DNA from: Amblyomma americanum
Taxonomy: Eukaryota; Arthropoda; Arachnida; Ixodida; Ixodidae
Length of the DNA stretch: 64,000 nt
Direction: 5' to 3'
Assembly (NCBI RefSeq): GCF_052857255.1
Contig: NC_135497.1
Coordinates: 181,135,478 to 181,199,477 of the forward strand
Shown here piece after piece: positions 32,609-43,600 of the stretch. The notes below the pieces were generated by a model that had not been told where the DNA came from, searched no databases, and saw only the letters and a program-made list of their open reading frames with translations. Both the position numbers and the translations under genes were made by a program. The stretch's first letter is position 1. Each line of letters begins with the position of its first letter.

Positions 32609-33590
32609 TGCCTCACAAACGCAGGCCTGCAGCTAAACTTTAAAAAATGCACCTTTGCAGCCCGTAAACTGATAATTTTAGGTCACGTTGTGTCGAAAGA
32701 TGGTGTACGCCCTGACCCAGCGAAACTTCGTGCCATGACTGAATTTCCTAAACCTTCCACCACTAAGGAACTTCGCAGCTTCCTAGGGCTCTGCTCTTAT
32801 TTTAGGCGTTTCATTCGCAGCTTTGCCTCAATTGCTGCCCCTTTGACTCAGCTCCTTGGCGCCAATGTCGATTTTTCGGCTTGGTCACCCGCCTGCGACG
32901 ACGCCTACAACACCTTACGTCGTCTCCTCACGGAACCTCCCATCTTGCGTCATTTCGACCCGGCGGCCCCGACTGAATTTCACATGGATGCCAGTGGTAT
33001 TGGTCTCGGTGCAGTGCTCGCTCAGCGCAAATATGGATACGACGAATATGTCGTTGCCTATGCCAGCCGCACACTTACCAAGGCTGAGCCTCACTACTCT
33101 GTGACTGAAAAAGAGTGCTTCGCCATTGTGTGGACCTTAGGAAAGTTTCGCCCTTACGTGTACGGCCGTCCTTTCGACGTCGTTACGGATCATCACGCCC
33201 TTTGTTGGCTTTCCTCTTTGAAAGATCCTTCCGGCCGCCTGGCGCGATGGGCGCTGCGTCTTCAAGAATACAACATCCGAGTCGTGTACCGGTCGGGCCG
33301 CCAACATCAGGACGCCGACGCCTTGTCTCGCTCCCCGCTCCCCGCTGAACTTGCCAGCCTCTGCGAAATCGGAGCCCCTGAGCAATCTCCCACCGTCAGT
33401 GACATGCCTTCTGAACAGCGCAAGGATCCATGGATTCGTGCTCTTCTGGACTTTCTCTCCGACCCATCGGCGGTTAAACCATCCCGCGCGCTGCACCGTC
33501 AAGCTTCCCATTTTGAGATCCGAGATAACCTGCTTTATCGCCGTAATTATCATTCTGATGGACGAAAATGGTACTCGTCATTCCTCGCCA
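32609..33590 (+). pseudogene. Gypsy RT connection and RNase H
   Basis: Continues RT after the [23 protein letters not shown], then [17 protein letters not shown] (thumb and connection). RNase H follows, with [45 protein letters not shown] and [13 protein letters not shown] supplying the D, E, D and D residues. The frame 32690-33715 stays open, but the match shifts to another frame at about 33570 (HSDGRKW), just before integrase. RNase H removes the RNA strand during reverse transcription. Confidence 0.9.
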
Positions 33591-34690
33591 CCTACGGTCC
33601 TATATCTGCTCATGTTTTCACACTGACTTGCAATGCGGTCACGCAGGCCTTTTTAAGACTTACACGCGCCTCCGCCTCCGCTACTACTGGCATGGCATGT
33701 ACAATTTCGCTTTGAAATACGTACGCTCGTGCCTCAACTGCCAACGCCGCAAGACACCCACTACCCGTACTGCTGGCGAGTTGCAGCCGCTATCTTGTCC
33801 GCCTCGACCTTTCAACCGCGTTGGCATTGATTTATATGGCCCCCTCCCCTATACTGCTTCTGGCAAACGATGGATCATTGTTGCCGTCGATCACCTCACG
33901 CGGTATGCTGAAACCGCCGCGCTCTCTGCTGCCACGGCACAGGATGTGGCATCCTTTCTTCTGCGTCGGTTCATCCTTCGACACTGTGCCCCTCGAGAAC
34001 TCCTCAGCGATAGAGGCCGTGTCTTCCTATCTGATGTCATCAAATCTCTGCTCCATGAGTGCAACGTCATCCATCGGACTTCCACCGCTTACCACCCTCA
34101 GACGAACGGCCTCACTGAACGCTTTAACCGCACTCTTGGGTACATGCTGGCTATGTACATCGGTTCGAACCACAGGACCTGGGACCTTATTCTCCCATAT
34201 ATTACGTCCGTGTACAATACTGCTACGCAATCTACGACAGGATTTTCTCCTTTCTTCCTCCTTTATGACCGCCATCCCTCCGTTCCCGTTGATACTGTTC
34301 TCCCCTACCACCCTGACGCATCTGAGTGCACCACCGTTTCTGAAGCCGCCAGGCATGCCGAAGACTGCCGCCAGATCGCCTGGTCGCTCACGACAGCTAC
34401 CCAGTTCCTTCAAAAAACGCGCCAGGATGAAGATCAACGTCCCCAACATTTCTCGCCCGGGTCTCTTGTCTGGCTATGGATACCTTCCAGTACTCCGGGC
34501 CTCTCCCGGAAATTGCTGGCTAAATATCAAGGGCCCTACCGTGTCCTGGAACAAACATCTCCAGTCCACTATATTGTTGAGCCCCTCACGCCGTCACCTG
34601 ATCTCAGATGCCGCGGCCGTGAGACTGTATGTACATGTCCAGCGCCTCAAGAGATACTACGACCCCGCTGTCTTGTCCGCCCCTTAATTC
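33568..34690 (+). pseudogene. Gypsy integrase
   Basis: Frame 33568-34875 includes the HHCC zinc finger ([21 protein letters not shown] up to [11 protein letters not shown]) and the DDE core. The three core blocks are [23 protein letters not shown] and [21 protein letters not shown]-like module ([11 protein letters not shown]) closes the C-terminal region at about 34530. I see no chromodomain after it. Matching homology ends near 34690; the open frame beyond reads into the boundary with LINE-2. It joins element cDNA into the genome. No stop is visible in the core, but the polyprotein is broken upstream. Confidence 0.9.
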
Positions 34691-34699
34691 GCCAGGATG

Positions 34700-34711
34700 G
34701 CTCCTCTTCTG
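34700..34711 (+). repeat. LINE-2 target duplication, left
   Basis: GCTCCTCTTCTG, identical to 40113-40124. Both copies are parts of the Gypsy 3' region, which reads through when LINE-2 is removed. Confidence 0.92.
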
Positions 34712-34973
34712 GAAGGAAGGAAGGCCTCAGACGTTGCTGGCACATACCCACTACGGGGGAGTGGCCAAGACACAGGCGGTTAATTACTGGATACAGGAAA
34801 TTTTTGACGGGAAAAGCAGTGGAAATAGTATGTAGTCTGATAGATTGGAAGAGGGAAGGAAAGGGGTCCAGTTAACTTGGAGATCGAAGACGGGACAATT
34901 GCTTAATGTGCATAATAGTACACAATGCCTGTAATGTTGCAATGTCTTACTGACAGAGATCAGGAAAAAGAAA

Positions 34974-37900
34974 TTAGAATGGGAGTCGCTGCGTTTCTTG
35001 AAGAAAATTTTGCACAGCAGAGCGCACACTCCTGTCGCTTCGTCCAAGCAAAGAAGCGCCAATGGAAAGAACAACCGCGGAAGACACAGGCAAGCCCAGT
35101 TGATGAAATGGAATTTGCAAAAGACGCTTCCTCAAATGAGAAAAGCGGCGGCAGAACAGCAGGAAGTGATCCATTGTCTCAGGTTCGGCACAAAAAGGGC
35201 ACAGTGGGGAAGCTGCCAGGCCAGATCTGTGAAGGTAGAAATTTAGAAGGGGAACCCGGCAACGCAAGCGCGTGAAAGAGACCTCTAGTCTGCGTGAGCG
35301 CCAGTCTTTGCTACTCCAAGGATGCAGAAGATGCTGATATTCGGGAGACGATGTAAGAGCCGAGGCAGCAAATTCCTGAAATATTGTGTAGCTGCGAAAC
35401 CTCACCGCAGCTGTATATGCACACGATGGTAGGACAGCAACAATTGGGCCGCTGAGAGAGGCTCTTGCTAAGGAATCTGCAACCTCATTTAAGTGAAAGC
35501 CCATGTGACCTGGTACCCAAAGCAACCTTACCGAATTTAGATGCAGCGGAATCAGGAACTTAAAGAGGCGTAATGGCCGAGAGTCAGTGGGCGAGGATAA
35601 GGAAGAGCAAATGGACAGAGAGTCTGTCATAACCACGACCTGGGAAACGGTAGATTCTAATTTTCGTAAGGCTAAGATTACTGCTAATAATTCAGCCAGA
35701 AAAATTGGAGTGAAGTCAGGAAGACGGAGAGAAAAAGACCAATCCAGTGAAGGTGAAAAAATTCCCACACCTGCCTTTTCGCGATCCTGCGAGGCATCGG
35801 TAGCAATAAGAACATGAGAGGGAAAGGACCTTAGGTGGTCCTGCAATAGACCCTGAAGAAGCGGGAAGGGCTGCAGCTTTGCATTCGATGGGAAAATGTC
35901 ATCGAATTCAATCTGGACAGATGAGGAGTTGTTATATATTTGGCGGACATCAGTGAAATGGATATTTATGCGATCAAGGAGGGACTGCACGTAACATATC
36001 TGCGGGGTATGAAATCGAGACCAGGCAGCACTAAAAAAGGCGGAAGGTTGACTAAGAAATATTATACTGGAAGCGTGAAGAGGGGAGTCGCACAATTTTA
36101 AAAATGTTTGAACTGTTAAAAGGCGAAACCTAGCTGATAACGAAGGCATTCGCGCCTCAAGGTGCAGAACAGCATTGGCGACATATTTTGGAAGCCCCAG
36201 ACAAAGGCGCAACGCCTCACGCTCCAAAAGCACAAGAGGGCGAAGTTTATAGGCAGGAGCTCCTGAGAATAAAACACACCCGAACTCCAAAATTGGGCGG
36301 ACGTACATTTTATAAATCATCAGAAGCGTATGCCTTCTCATGCCTGACCTAGCACTACAAAGCCTGCGCAGGATGCCAATGGCCCGAACTCCTTTTGCAG
36401 AAACTTGCTCAATGTGTGGCCGCCAGGAGAGAGTAGAGTCGTATATTACACCGAGATACTTCACCGTCTGGACTTGAGGTATTATGTTATTTCTATAGAC
36501 CAGGCAGATGTTTACAGGAACAGAAACTGGAAATACTAACAATGCGCATTTCTTCACATTAAGGGACAGATGAATTCTTCCTAGCCAGTTGTCAAGAAGA
36601 TTGAGGTAATTTTGCAGGGTGCGATAAAGAGTGTGAATGTCACCTGCTGATGCAAAAAATGCAATATCGTCGGCGTACACATAAGTTTTCACATTTTGAA
36701 TGCATGGAATTGAGCTTAGAAAAATGTTAAAAAAGAACAGGGGAGAGAACTGATCCTTGCGGAACACCTCTTGTCTGTGGAAATCTCCTCGAGGAAATAC
36801 CATTTTGGCAGCAGTAAAATTCTCTATTTTCTAAAAAGACAGAAATCCAGGCTACAAAATAGCTTGGGAAGTTAAGTTCCTGTAATCTTAGTAATAGAGT
36901 CGAGTGCTCCACGCTGTCGTATGCTTTACTGATATCCAAGGTGACAAGCGCAGCAAACTGTTTTCTATTGCGAGCTAATTTAATACGACTCTCAAGATCA
37001 GTATGAGCACACCAAATTGAACAACCCGGCCTGAAACCAATTTGACATGGATTCAATACAGCATTTTCTGAAATGAATGACATGACACGGCCGAGAAGGA
37101 CCCTTTCCACCAATTTCACTAGGTTCGATGTTAACGAAATAGGGCGTATATTGTCTAAAGTTAAGCCCTCCCCTTGCTTTTTAAGCAATGGAACTATTTC
37201 AGCAAGACGCCACTCATGCGGTATCCAAGGACCTTTAATAGAATGGTTAATTAGAGCCAACAGGTCTGCAGGAGATTCATTGAACAAAATTTTGATCATA
37301 GATGAAGTGACCTTATCGGGGCCAGGAGCCGCTGGGGTAAGCGCAGAACAATTTGCGACAGCTCAGGCATAGAGACCTCAGTGAAATCACTTGAGGTGCA
37401 TGTGAATATAGTAGGAGAAGGTAAAGCAGATGTAAAGCGAAGCTCTAGGCCACACGCAATATCTTCTAAGGCCTTTGCGATGTCAGCAGGGGACTGAACG
37501 AGGGATTCAATGTTGGCAGTCGGAGGAATCACCTTGTTGCGCCTCATGAAAGTAAACAAGGCTCGTTTACTGCCCGATTGGGAAAGGAAATCATAATGAT
37601 TTGTATTATACTCCTCCTTTGCACGGGCGACAGTGCGCTTAAATGTTGCTGCAACATACTTATAATCCATCCAATTTTTTGGGCATTGATTGATGAGAAG
37701 TTTCTTCCAAGCTGCTTTCCGTCGTCTATATGCACGCGTGCACTCAGAATTCCACCAACTGTTCGCGATTGCACCCTTTGTTCTCTTAACCAAAAATTCA
37801 GACTTTTGCCTTGCATGGTCCAGTACTGAACATAGATGTGCAGCCTTGCTTTCGGCACTTATCTGAGCGCGAGTGTCTGAAGTGATTTGGAGGGCTGATT

Positions 37901-38610
37901 TTAGAGTGTCTTTAAAGCAAGTGTAATTTATTAACGTGCGCTGATGTCGCTCAGGAAGAGTTAATTTACACGCAAACTTGAAACTAATCGGTAGATGATC
38001 ACTGTTTGTTGCACAGTCAACAGGCGCCCAAGACATAATGGAGACTCCTGGGGAGGAAAAAGTTAAATCCAGGGCAGAGCGGCATTGACTGCGAACAAAC
38101 GTAGGCAATCCTGAATTGTTGCAGATCAAGTTGTTGCCAGAAGCCCAATCAAATAGCCTAGAACCAAAGCTGTCTGTTTTAAACCCCCAAGTCACATGGT
38201 GCGAATTGAAGTCGCCAAGTAATAGAACCTGAGATCGGCTACTAGACATGAGTGAGTCAAGGGGCCGAGTGTCACGCACACCAGACGGGAAATATGCATT
38301 AGCTACCGTAAAGGGCTGTCGACCTGGGACACTGAGGTCAACCGCAAGGATTTCACATTCATTGTCCGCATATTGAAAAGAAATGCATGCCCTGTGGCAA
38401 AACTTTTTAGATATGAGCAATAACAACCCTCCCCCTCGTGATGACCGGTCAAGCCGGAACGGATGGTAATCCTTGAGATGATAATTGAAATTTGGAGTTA
38501 GCCATGTTTCCTGTAAAGCAACTAAATCTGGTAGAAGCTGATTGCATAGGCAGTTTAAATCTATTGAAGCTGAGAATATTGATCGACAATTCCACTGGAG
38601 GACACTTAAG
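34974..38610 (-). pseudogene. LINE-2 ORF2: endonuclease, RT, RNase H, two frameshifts
   Basis: Three frames cover one polyprotein of LINE-1 type. 37296-38426 holds the endonuclease (LLGDFNSHHVTW, NSDHLPI) and can be read upstream in frame to about 38610 as SVLQWNCRSIFSAS and LVALQETWL, with no ATG. 36727-37299 holds RT blocks (IRPISLTSN, VTLDISKAYDSV, GVPQGSVLSPVLF). 34974-36803 holds VYADDIAFFA, the RNase H set (TDASQ, LAELLAV, MTDSLS, PGHMGFHLNEVADS) and the closing finger (CPFCAEPETMDHFLLFC). Shifts lie near 37297, in the sequence LPQ(A)APGPD, and near 36730 in an A-run. The copy is inactive for ORF2. Confidence 0.9.
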
Positions 38611-38614
38611 AACC

Positions 38615-39979
38615 CTATCTTGGCGGAAGTGCCGCAGCCGCGACTGCCTTTTCTAGAATACTGGTCTTAGCGTTTTGACTTGCGTTACTTTTCTTTGTCT
38701 TTGACTGGGGGCAAGATGGACCTGCAATATTCAGAGGAGACCCACTTCGTTTCTGGGCGCGGAGATCAGACTCCATATCAATACAATCCATAGAGGATGC
38801 GTCCATAACGCTATTCGAAGGAGAGGGCTGAGAGGTATTTTGTTGCTCACATTGTTTTTGGCCCTGTGGAGCGGAATCGATTACTACAGAAGGAGGGGTA
38901 GCTTCCGAAGCCAAAGAAGACAAGAGCGGAGTGGTGGACGCCTGCAGAAGATTGGTCATCTGAGCAGCTATGACCTGCGAAATGCACATGGACACGGTTT
39001 CCATAATGCGATCCATTGCATTTGCCACAGCTTTCTCAACTGCCGCTGTAATAGTCTGGGACAAACTAGAATCCATTATGGGTGGGCATTTGGCGGCCAC
39101 ACTAGAGTAGGCTGAGGCTCTCTCCTTGACTGCGGCAAAAGCCTCTCTCCGCGTGCATCTGCGCTTGTCTATAAGCTCGAGCACCTGAACTTCTTGTGCT
39201 CGGGCAGGACAGTCAGGCGAATCAGCAGGATGAGCACCGCTACACAAACAACACTTCTCTTGCTGTTCAGGACATTCCTCTCTGCAATGACGTTCCCCAC
39301 AGGCACAGCAGCGTAAGGCCGATTTGCAGGCTTTGCCGCTGTGGCCAAATCGCCAGCAGTTTTGACATTGAAGGGGCCGAGAGTTAAAGGCATCTACTCG
39401 AAAAACCAATGGCCACACCTTAATCTCTGAAGGGCAAAATAATCCTGCAAATGTGGCAATGACGGACTCCGTAGGAATTTTTACTCCGTCAACCAGCCTG
39501 CTGCATCGATGAACAGCAATCACTCCCGCAGGCGAGAGGTTCTCAAGCGTTTCCGCAGGGCTCAATCGAGAGTCGACCCCTCGGACCAAGCCCTTGGAAC
39601 ATGCGAGATGAGGCGGAATGAATGCGCTCACCGGGTGGCTGGCGAAGGTCGTGCACTTTAGAAGATCTTCAATACAGTCTTTATCCGACGACCGGCACAA
39701 AACACCACCCCTGCCGAACTGCCGGACATCGGTAATGTGCATAAAGTGCTTCGATGTGGACTGAAGGGCCGCCTGCACTGCCTCCGGGTTGTTCAGTCGG
39801 ATAGCGCCTCCATCGGAAGGCACTAATGCGACTGGAATGCTTGAAACACCGCTGCGGAAAAAGAGATCAAGTGGGAGCTGGTCTTTAGGAAGAGATGCCG
39901 ACCAAGGGGAAAACCCCTGGCCAGGAGAAGTCGACATTAAGCTCTCGTCCCGCACCCAATCACCCCAGAACAGGAGCAA
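38615..39979 (-). CDS. LINE-2 ORF1: intact Cys-knuckle protein
   Basis: A 454-codon frame. A more likely start than the first Met is MSTSPGQGFSPWSASLP at 39937, matching the LINE-1 ORF1 start. Residues about 100-190 are a globular region (VRQFGRGGVLCRS, LACSKGLVRGVDS). Three zinc knuckles follow (CQNCWRFGHSGKAC, CCACGERHCREEC, CCLCSGAHPADSPDC). The C-terminal half is Ser/Thr/Gln-rich with a basic end (SKTKKSNASQNAK). It would bind element RNA. Intact here, while ORF1 of LINE-1 is broken and ORF2 of LINE-1 is intact, so the two copies are complementary in what survives. Confidence 0.88.
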   Translation of the reverse strand: MLLFWGDWVRDESLMSTSPGQGFSPWSASLPKDQLPLDLFFRSGVSSIPVALVPSDGGAIRLNNPEAVQAALQSTSKHFMHITDVRQFGRGGVLCRSSDKDCIEDLLKCTTFASHPVSAFIPPHLACSKGLVRGVDSRLSPAETLENLSPAGVIAVHRCSRLVDGVKIPTESVIATFAGLFCPSEIKVWPLVFRVDAFNSRPLQCQNCWRFGHSGKACKSALRCCACGERHCREECPEQQEKCCLCSGAHPADSPDCPARAQEVQVLELIDKRRCTRREAFAAVKERASAYSSVAAKCPPIMDSSLSQTITAAVEKAVANAMDRIMETVSMCISQVIAAQMTNLLQASTTPLLSSLASEATPPSVVIDSAPQGQKQCEQQNTSQPSPSNSVMDASSMDCIDMESDLRAQKRSGSPLNIAGPSCPQSKTKKSNASQNAKTSILEKAVAAAALPPR

Positions 39980-40112
39980 ACAGGCACAGACAAAAAGAAG
40001 GAGAAATTTAGCAAGCTAACGCAACACCGCCAGGTACTTAGCCACTGCCCCGCAGCCTGGGTAGCTGAGCCACGTCAACAGAACAGCAGTCAGGAACGCC
40101 AGAGGGTCGTAA

Positions 40113-40124
40113 GCTCCTCTTCTG
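40113..40124 (+). repeat. LINE-2 target duplication, right
   Basis: GCTCCTCTTCTG, identical to 34700-34711. Confidence 0.92.
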
Positions 40125-40136
40125 TCCGGGGGTCAT

Positions 40137-40336
40137 TGTAAAGAAGACGACGAGCATATGCGCAAGCCGCATGGTCATCGCCTGGTGCATGCTCCTGGCT
40201 CCATTGTAAAAGAAGACGACGAGCATATGCGCGAGCTGCATGGTCATCGCCTGGCACACGCTCTCGGCTGGACTAGCTGACCCGCTGTTGGCCCTGCTCC
40301 CGTTAGGAAGCTTCTAATAATAAACCCCACCTTGCA
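40137..40336 (+). repeat. 3' LTR of Gypsy element with 68-bp tandem duplication
   Basis: Begins TGTAAAGAAGACG after the purine tract and ends AATAAACCCCACCTTGCA. A 68-bp unit (CATTGTAAAGAAGACG...CTCCTGGCTC) occurs twice, at 40134 and 40202. The 5' LTR contains one and a small part. It is about 200 bp overall. Confidence 0.8.
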
Positions 40337-40890
40337 ATGTAATTATTTATATTATGTATAAATGAAAATGGCCCGTGTGTTGTGCGTTGTGTAAATAAAT
40401 CCGGAGCACTCCACTATACGTCCATCACAGCTTGTCCCATCCGGCCTCAGAGCGTATTCCATTCCCTAGCATGCGCGAACATTCGCTCGTAACTGTTAGG
40501 GAGTCGCTCGACCTCGATTCCTTACCGTATTTTGTTGCTAGCCGGCGGTATTGTCATAGCAGCAATAAATGCCATTATGTGTCAGCACGTGTTTTTCCTT
40601 TGTTCCCATAGAGCGCGGCAAGCCGTGGTCAGCTAATGCGCTCGGTAGCGCTCGCGATCACGGGGTGGGTTTGGCGGTTTTAACTGTCAGCCGCGACTAA
40701 CCAGGGAAGACATATTTATTTCTTGTATCAGCCCCACAGATACCATACTATTTAATAATTATTGTAGTAAAAGTAACAAAAGAAATATATTAATTATAAA
40801 GATAATAAAAATTCGGTCATGGTGATATTCAAAATAAAATGGCATTTCATCAAAGAAAGATCATAACGCATGAGAATGCGCAATTTATAA
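40337..40890. other. No gene recognised
   Basis: AT-rich flank of the Gypsy element. TGTAATTATTTATA at 40338-40351 resembles TGTATTATTTATA before the 5' LTR (29139-29151). The sequence is AT-rich and the 5' LTR is truncated, so it is not used as a target duplication. Confidence 0.4.
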
Positions 40891-41068
40891 TAAACTCTAA
40901 CACATCTCCAACCAAAACCTTTAATTTGAAACCCAACATTACGGAGCCGGCTCGGCTCCTTCTTCGGGGGTGAGGGGGGCAGTAGTTAGTGTCTAAGTAT
41001 GCACGGAGGGGAGCTTTCGTTCTTTTGACCTCCTGCTTCTGTTTTGGTTGGAGATGTGTTAGAGTTTA
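40891..41068. mobile_element. 178-bp inverted-repeat element
   Basis: TAAACTCTAACACATCTCCA and the next eight bases form a perfect 28-bp terminal inverted repeat with 41041-41068. The middle holds a GC-rich segment (about 40955-41010). The flanks do not give an unambiguous target duplication. A MITE is likely. Confidence 0.75.
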
Positions 41069-41372
41069 TTGTAAGTCCTCAAACCCAACCAGACCAGTTG
41101 TTACAAAGAGATACATGAAGAAATTTTAGATACTGGCGTTTGCACGTGAGGCAGGAGTTGACCTCCAAATGTGATCTCCCTCTCCCTATTCCCCTTCCCC
41201 AGTTAATAGGCATTTGTACCGGCTTGATTTAATAAAGATTACTCAACTAAATTACGTACACAGTAAAATGCAACTGGAAATGATCACATGTCGTAAGTGT
41301 AAGCTTTAGGAGATATATATGAGATCAAAATTTTGATACGTTTTTTTTTCAGTTTGCAGTCTATTCCATAAC

Positions 41373-41954
41373 TTAAAGGTGCACTAAAGAGGAACCTGAA
41401 CTCGTCTTTTTACCGCGGAAACTCTTTCTACATGTTCCGGGCACTCATAGAAACTTCAAATTATTGTCCTGTGCGGCCGATTGCCCTAATTAAATCGTAT
41501 TAAACGTCCCGGCTACCGCCTTTATTTTTATCTCAACACTATATGTAGGCGGAGTCGACCAACGCGTGGAGTGCCTTTCAGCCAGTCCAGTGGCGGCTTC
41601 ACTTTCGCTTTTATTTTATTTTTAGGTATGTGCGAACAAACAGTTGCAGTCACAGACAATATAACCGCAAATTAGGCCAACGAAAATAAAAATACACGTG
41701 GACTCTTTCCTTTACGTATCACTGCGCCGATGGCAGAGCGGCAAGCCGGCACAGGACTGGCTGAGGCGTTCGTTGACTCCTACCTATCGCGTTGAGTTAA
41801 AAAAAAGGCGGGAGCTGGGACGTTTAATTCGATTTATTTGGGCCAATCGGCCGCACAGGACAACAATTCGAAGTTTCTAAGAATGTTCAGAAAGTGTAGA
41901 TAGTGTTCCCACGGTAAATAGACGAGTTCAGATTTCTCTTTAGTGCACCTTTAA
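41373..41954. mobile_element. Inverted-repeat element ending in TTAA
   Basis: The arms are about 148 bp each (41373-41521 and 41808-41954), imperfect but with strong anchors in order: TTAAAGGTGCACTAAAGAG, GAACTCGTC, GTCCTGTGCGGCCGATTG and CGTCCC. The outer edge is TTAAAGGTGCAC on both sides. TTAA is palindromic, so it could be the duplicated target (piggyBac-like) or part of the repeat. The 285-bp interior has no transposase. Confidence 0.75.
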
Positions 41955-43249
41955 TTTCAGAAAAGTGAAAAGTTCTGATTCACAGATATTCTTAGGCAGT
42001 GGGAAGGGGGGAGGGGCAGATTGAAATTTCCAGTGGTAAGCACTTGCCGAATATAAAGAGGACACCAGGAATATCATGCTGAAAGAATGATTGGACTTTG
42101 CTACACTGTTTACTCAGACAGCTGCTCTTAGTCTCCTAGGTTAATATTTGTAGCTGGTTTGCAGTCTTCTAGGTGTGCCCCGTCTTGAGCAGTCATTATT
42201 CCTAATACAAGCTTTAGAATTGGGTCAAGGTAGGCGTTATACGTCCACCGCCAAGTTTCAGCTCAGTCTGATGAACCAACGTTCAGCAACGCGGCAAATT
42301 TGTCGCCTATCTCGTGGCAAATAGAAAGCGTCAGCGCGGAACACTTTGCGTTGCCAGCCTAAATCATTCTCAGGCATCACAAACCGCTGCTAGCCGCACT
42401 CTGAATTGGTCTCGGCCGTGTCAGGTGAGTTTCAGGGCATCAATCACCCGCTCTTCTTCGACCCTAGCGGCAAGTCTGGCCGTCTTCACGCCTTTGCGTG
42501 CAGCCGAATAGAGCTGCAATCATGTTTCCGATCAGTGGAGGGCTTTTCCGCTCCGGCGTCAAACAGGCATATAGGATTCCAAGCCTTGAAGACGATTTCT
42601 GGCTCTCGAGCCATCAAGTGCCATCAACAGGCCGCAGCACTATGGCCTCGAGCATGTGGACACACCGCACGACCACAGCACATTGTGGGGAGCATGTGCT
42701 GCCATGAAATGTGTGTAATGCCTTCGATCCCACTTTGCTGCTCCCCGTCGACTGTCTTGCAACGGGTCAACTGGTCAGTGTTCTACCCACATGTGGCGGA
42801 AGCACTTTGACCACTGCTTAAGGGCATCACTGAGAACGTAGTTAAAGCTTCTGCGTGCTCGCTCACGTTGTCAGGAAACCGAACCGAATTGATGTGAAGC
42901 TACTATCCACCACCGGGATGGAAGGCAGTACAAGCGCACGAAATTGATGTATGATCTGAGTGGCACGGCGCGTTATGGTGCAGTGCCAAGTGGCCGCTCA
43001 CCACGGCCACTACTGGAAGTGTCTTTGAGAAGCACTCGGCCTGCACGAAGCGTTGTCTTATGCCGAGTGTTTCATCTTGGATATTCTGCAGTTTTTGAAA
43101 AATAGGCTTTTTGAGTTAGAAGAGTGTTTTTGGGGCTTAGCATTTGCAGCTGTGCAGTGCATCAGAATACATCAAAGACGTGCTAACTAGATGCCATTAT
43201 ATATTTTCTTATTACAAAATGAGGCAATAATTTAGAGAATGCCTTTTCA
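41955..43249. other. No gene recognised
   Basis: Plus frames at 42314-42810 have no recognisable domain. No repeats detected by eye. Confidence 0.45.
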
Positions 43250-43600
43250 CAAAAACCTAATGCGACAATACTTCACACGCAAGCCTTTTCTGGCGGACAC
43301 TGCTTGACGTCGCCGAAGCATGGAGTTCAGGAAGCTGTAATTGAATGTCTAGTCCATGTTTCTCCACTTTTGCAGCAGCTTCTCAACTTTCTGCTCGGCG
43401 CTGCTAAATTTTTTGTCTCTCTGACGATGTGCGATGCTTATACAAATATATTCAATTGAAATAATCTCAGTTTCCCGGCTCGGCCAGTCCATAAGGTCCA
43501 CCGTCCTCCTCTTGATCTAATTTTTCAAAAGCGTAGAAGAGTGCTTCGGGTCGTAATTTTATTGAAACACATATTCAAATTCCAGATTCTTGCGCACTTA
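43250..43600 (-). pseudogene. Tc1/mariner transposase C-terminal fossil
   Basis: The minus strand reads YDPKHSSTLLKN, then VDLMDWPSR followed by a decayed LNPIE-like segment (SIEYI), then LNSMLRRRQAVSARKG near the end. These are the last blocks of Tc1-type transposases: DPKHTS with the second catalytic Asp, DWPxxSPDLNPIE and the closing SMPRRxQAV. Stops and shifts are present. Its upstream part runs into the hairpin at 43581-43868. Confidence 0.7.

Larger units (their letters stand above)
34712..40112 (-). mobile_element. LINE-2: full-length I-type LINE
   Basis: A 5.4-kb element on the minus strand, with 5' UTR near 39980-40112, ORF1, ORF2 (two frameshifts), a 260-bp 3' UTR and a (CTTC)n-like tail ending at 34712. 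It has perfect 12-bp target duplications. It is related to LINE-1 (ORFs clearly homologous but diverged) and shares its 5' start CGACCC...TGGCG and the 3' terminal block CTTGGCCACTCCCCC and GTGGGTATGTGCC. It interrupts Gypsy between integrase and the polypurine tract. Confidence 0.88.
29152..40336 (+). mobile_element. Gypsy LTR retrotransposon with nested LINEs
   Basis: Gene order LTR, gag, protease, RT, RNase H, integrase, LTR is that of Ty3/Gypsy. A primer-binding-like segment (TTTGGTGCAGGTGCCGGG) follows the 5' LTR. A purine tract (CCGGGGGTCA, from 40127) precedes the 3' LTR. Two later insertions lie inside: a truncated LINE in RT (32079-32608) and LINE-2 just before the purine tract (34712-40112). 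Without them the element is about 5.2 kb. Stops and frameshifts in gag and pol make it inactive. Confidence 0.9.

Noticed and set aside
29139..40351. 13-14-bp duplication flanking the Gypsy element
   Set aside because: The match is AT-rich and imperfect, and the 5' LTR is truncated, so a duplication is not expected there.
42314..42810. Overlapping plus-strand frames
   Set aside because: Two frames open over the same segment with no domain, and no splice or poly-A context strong enough to support a gene.
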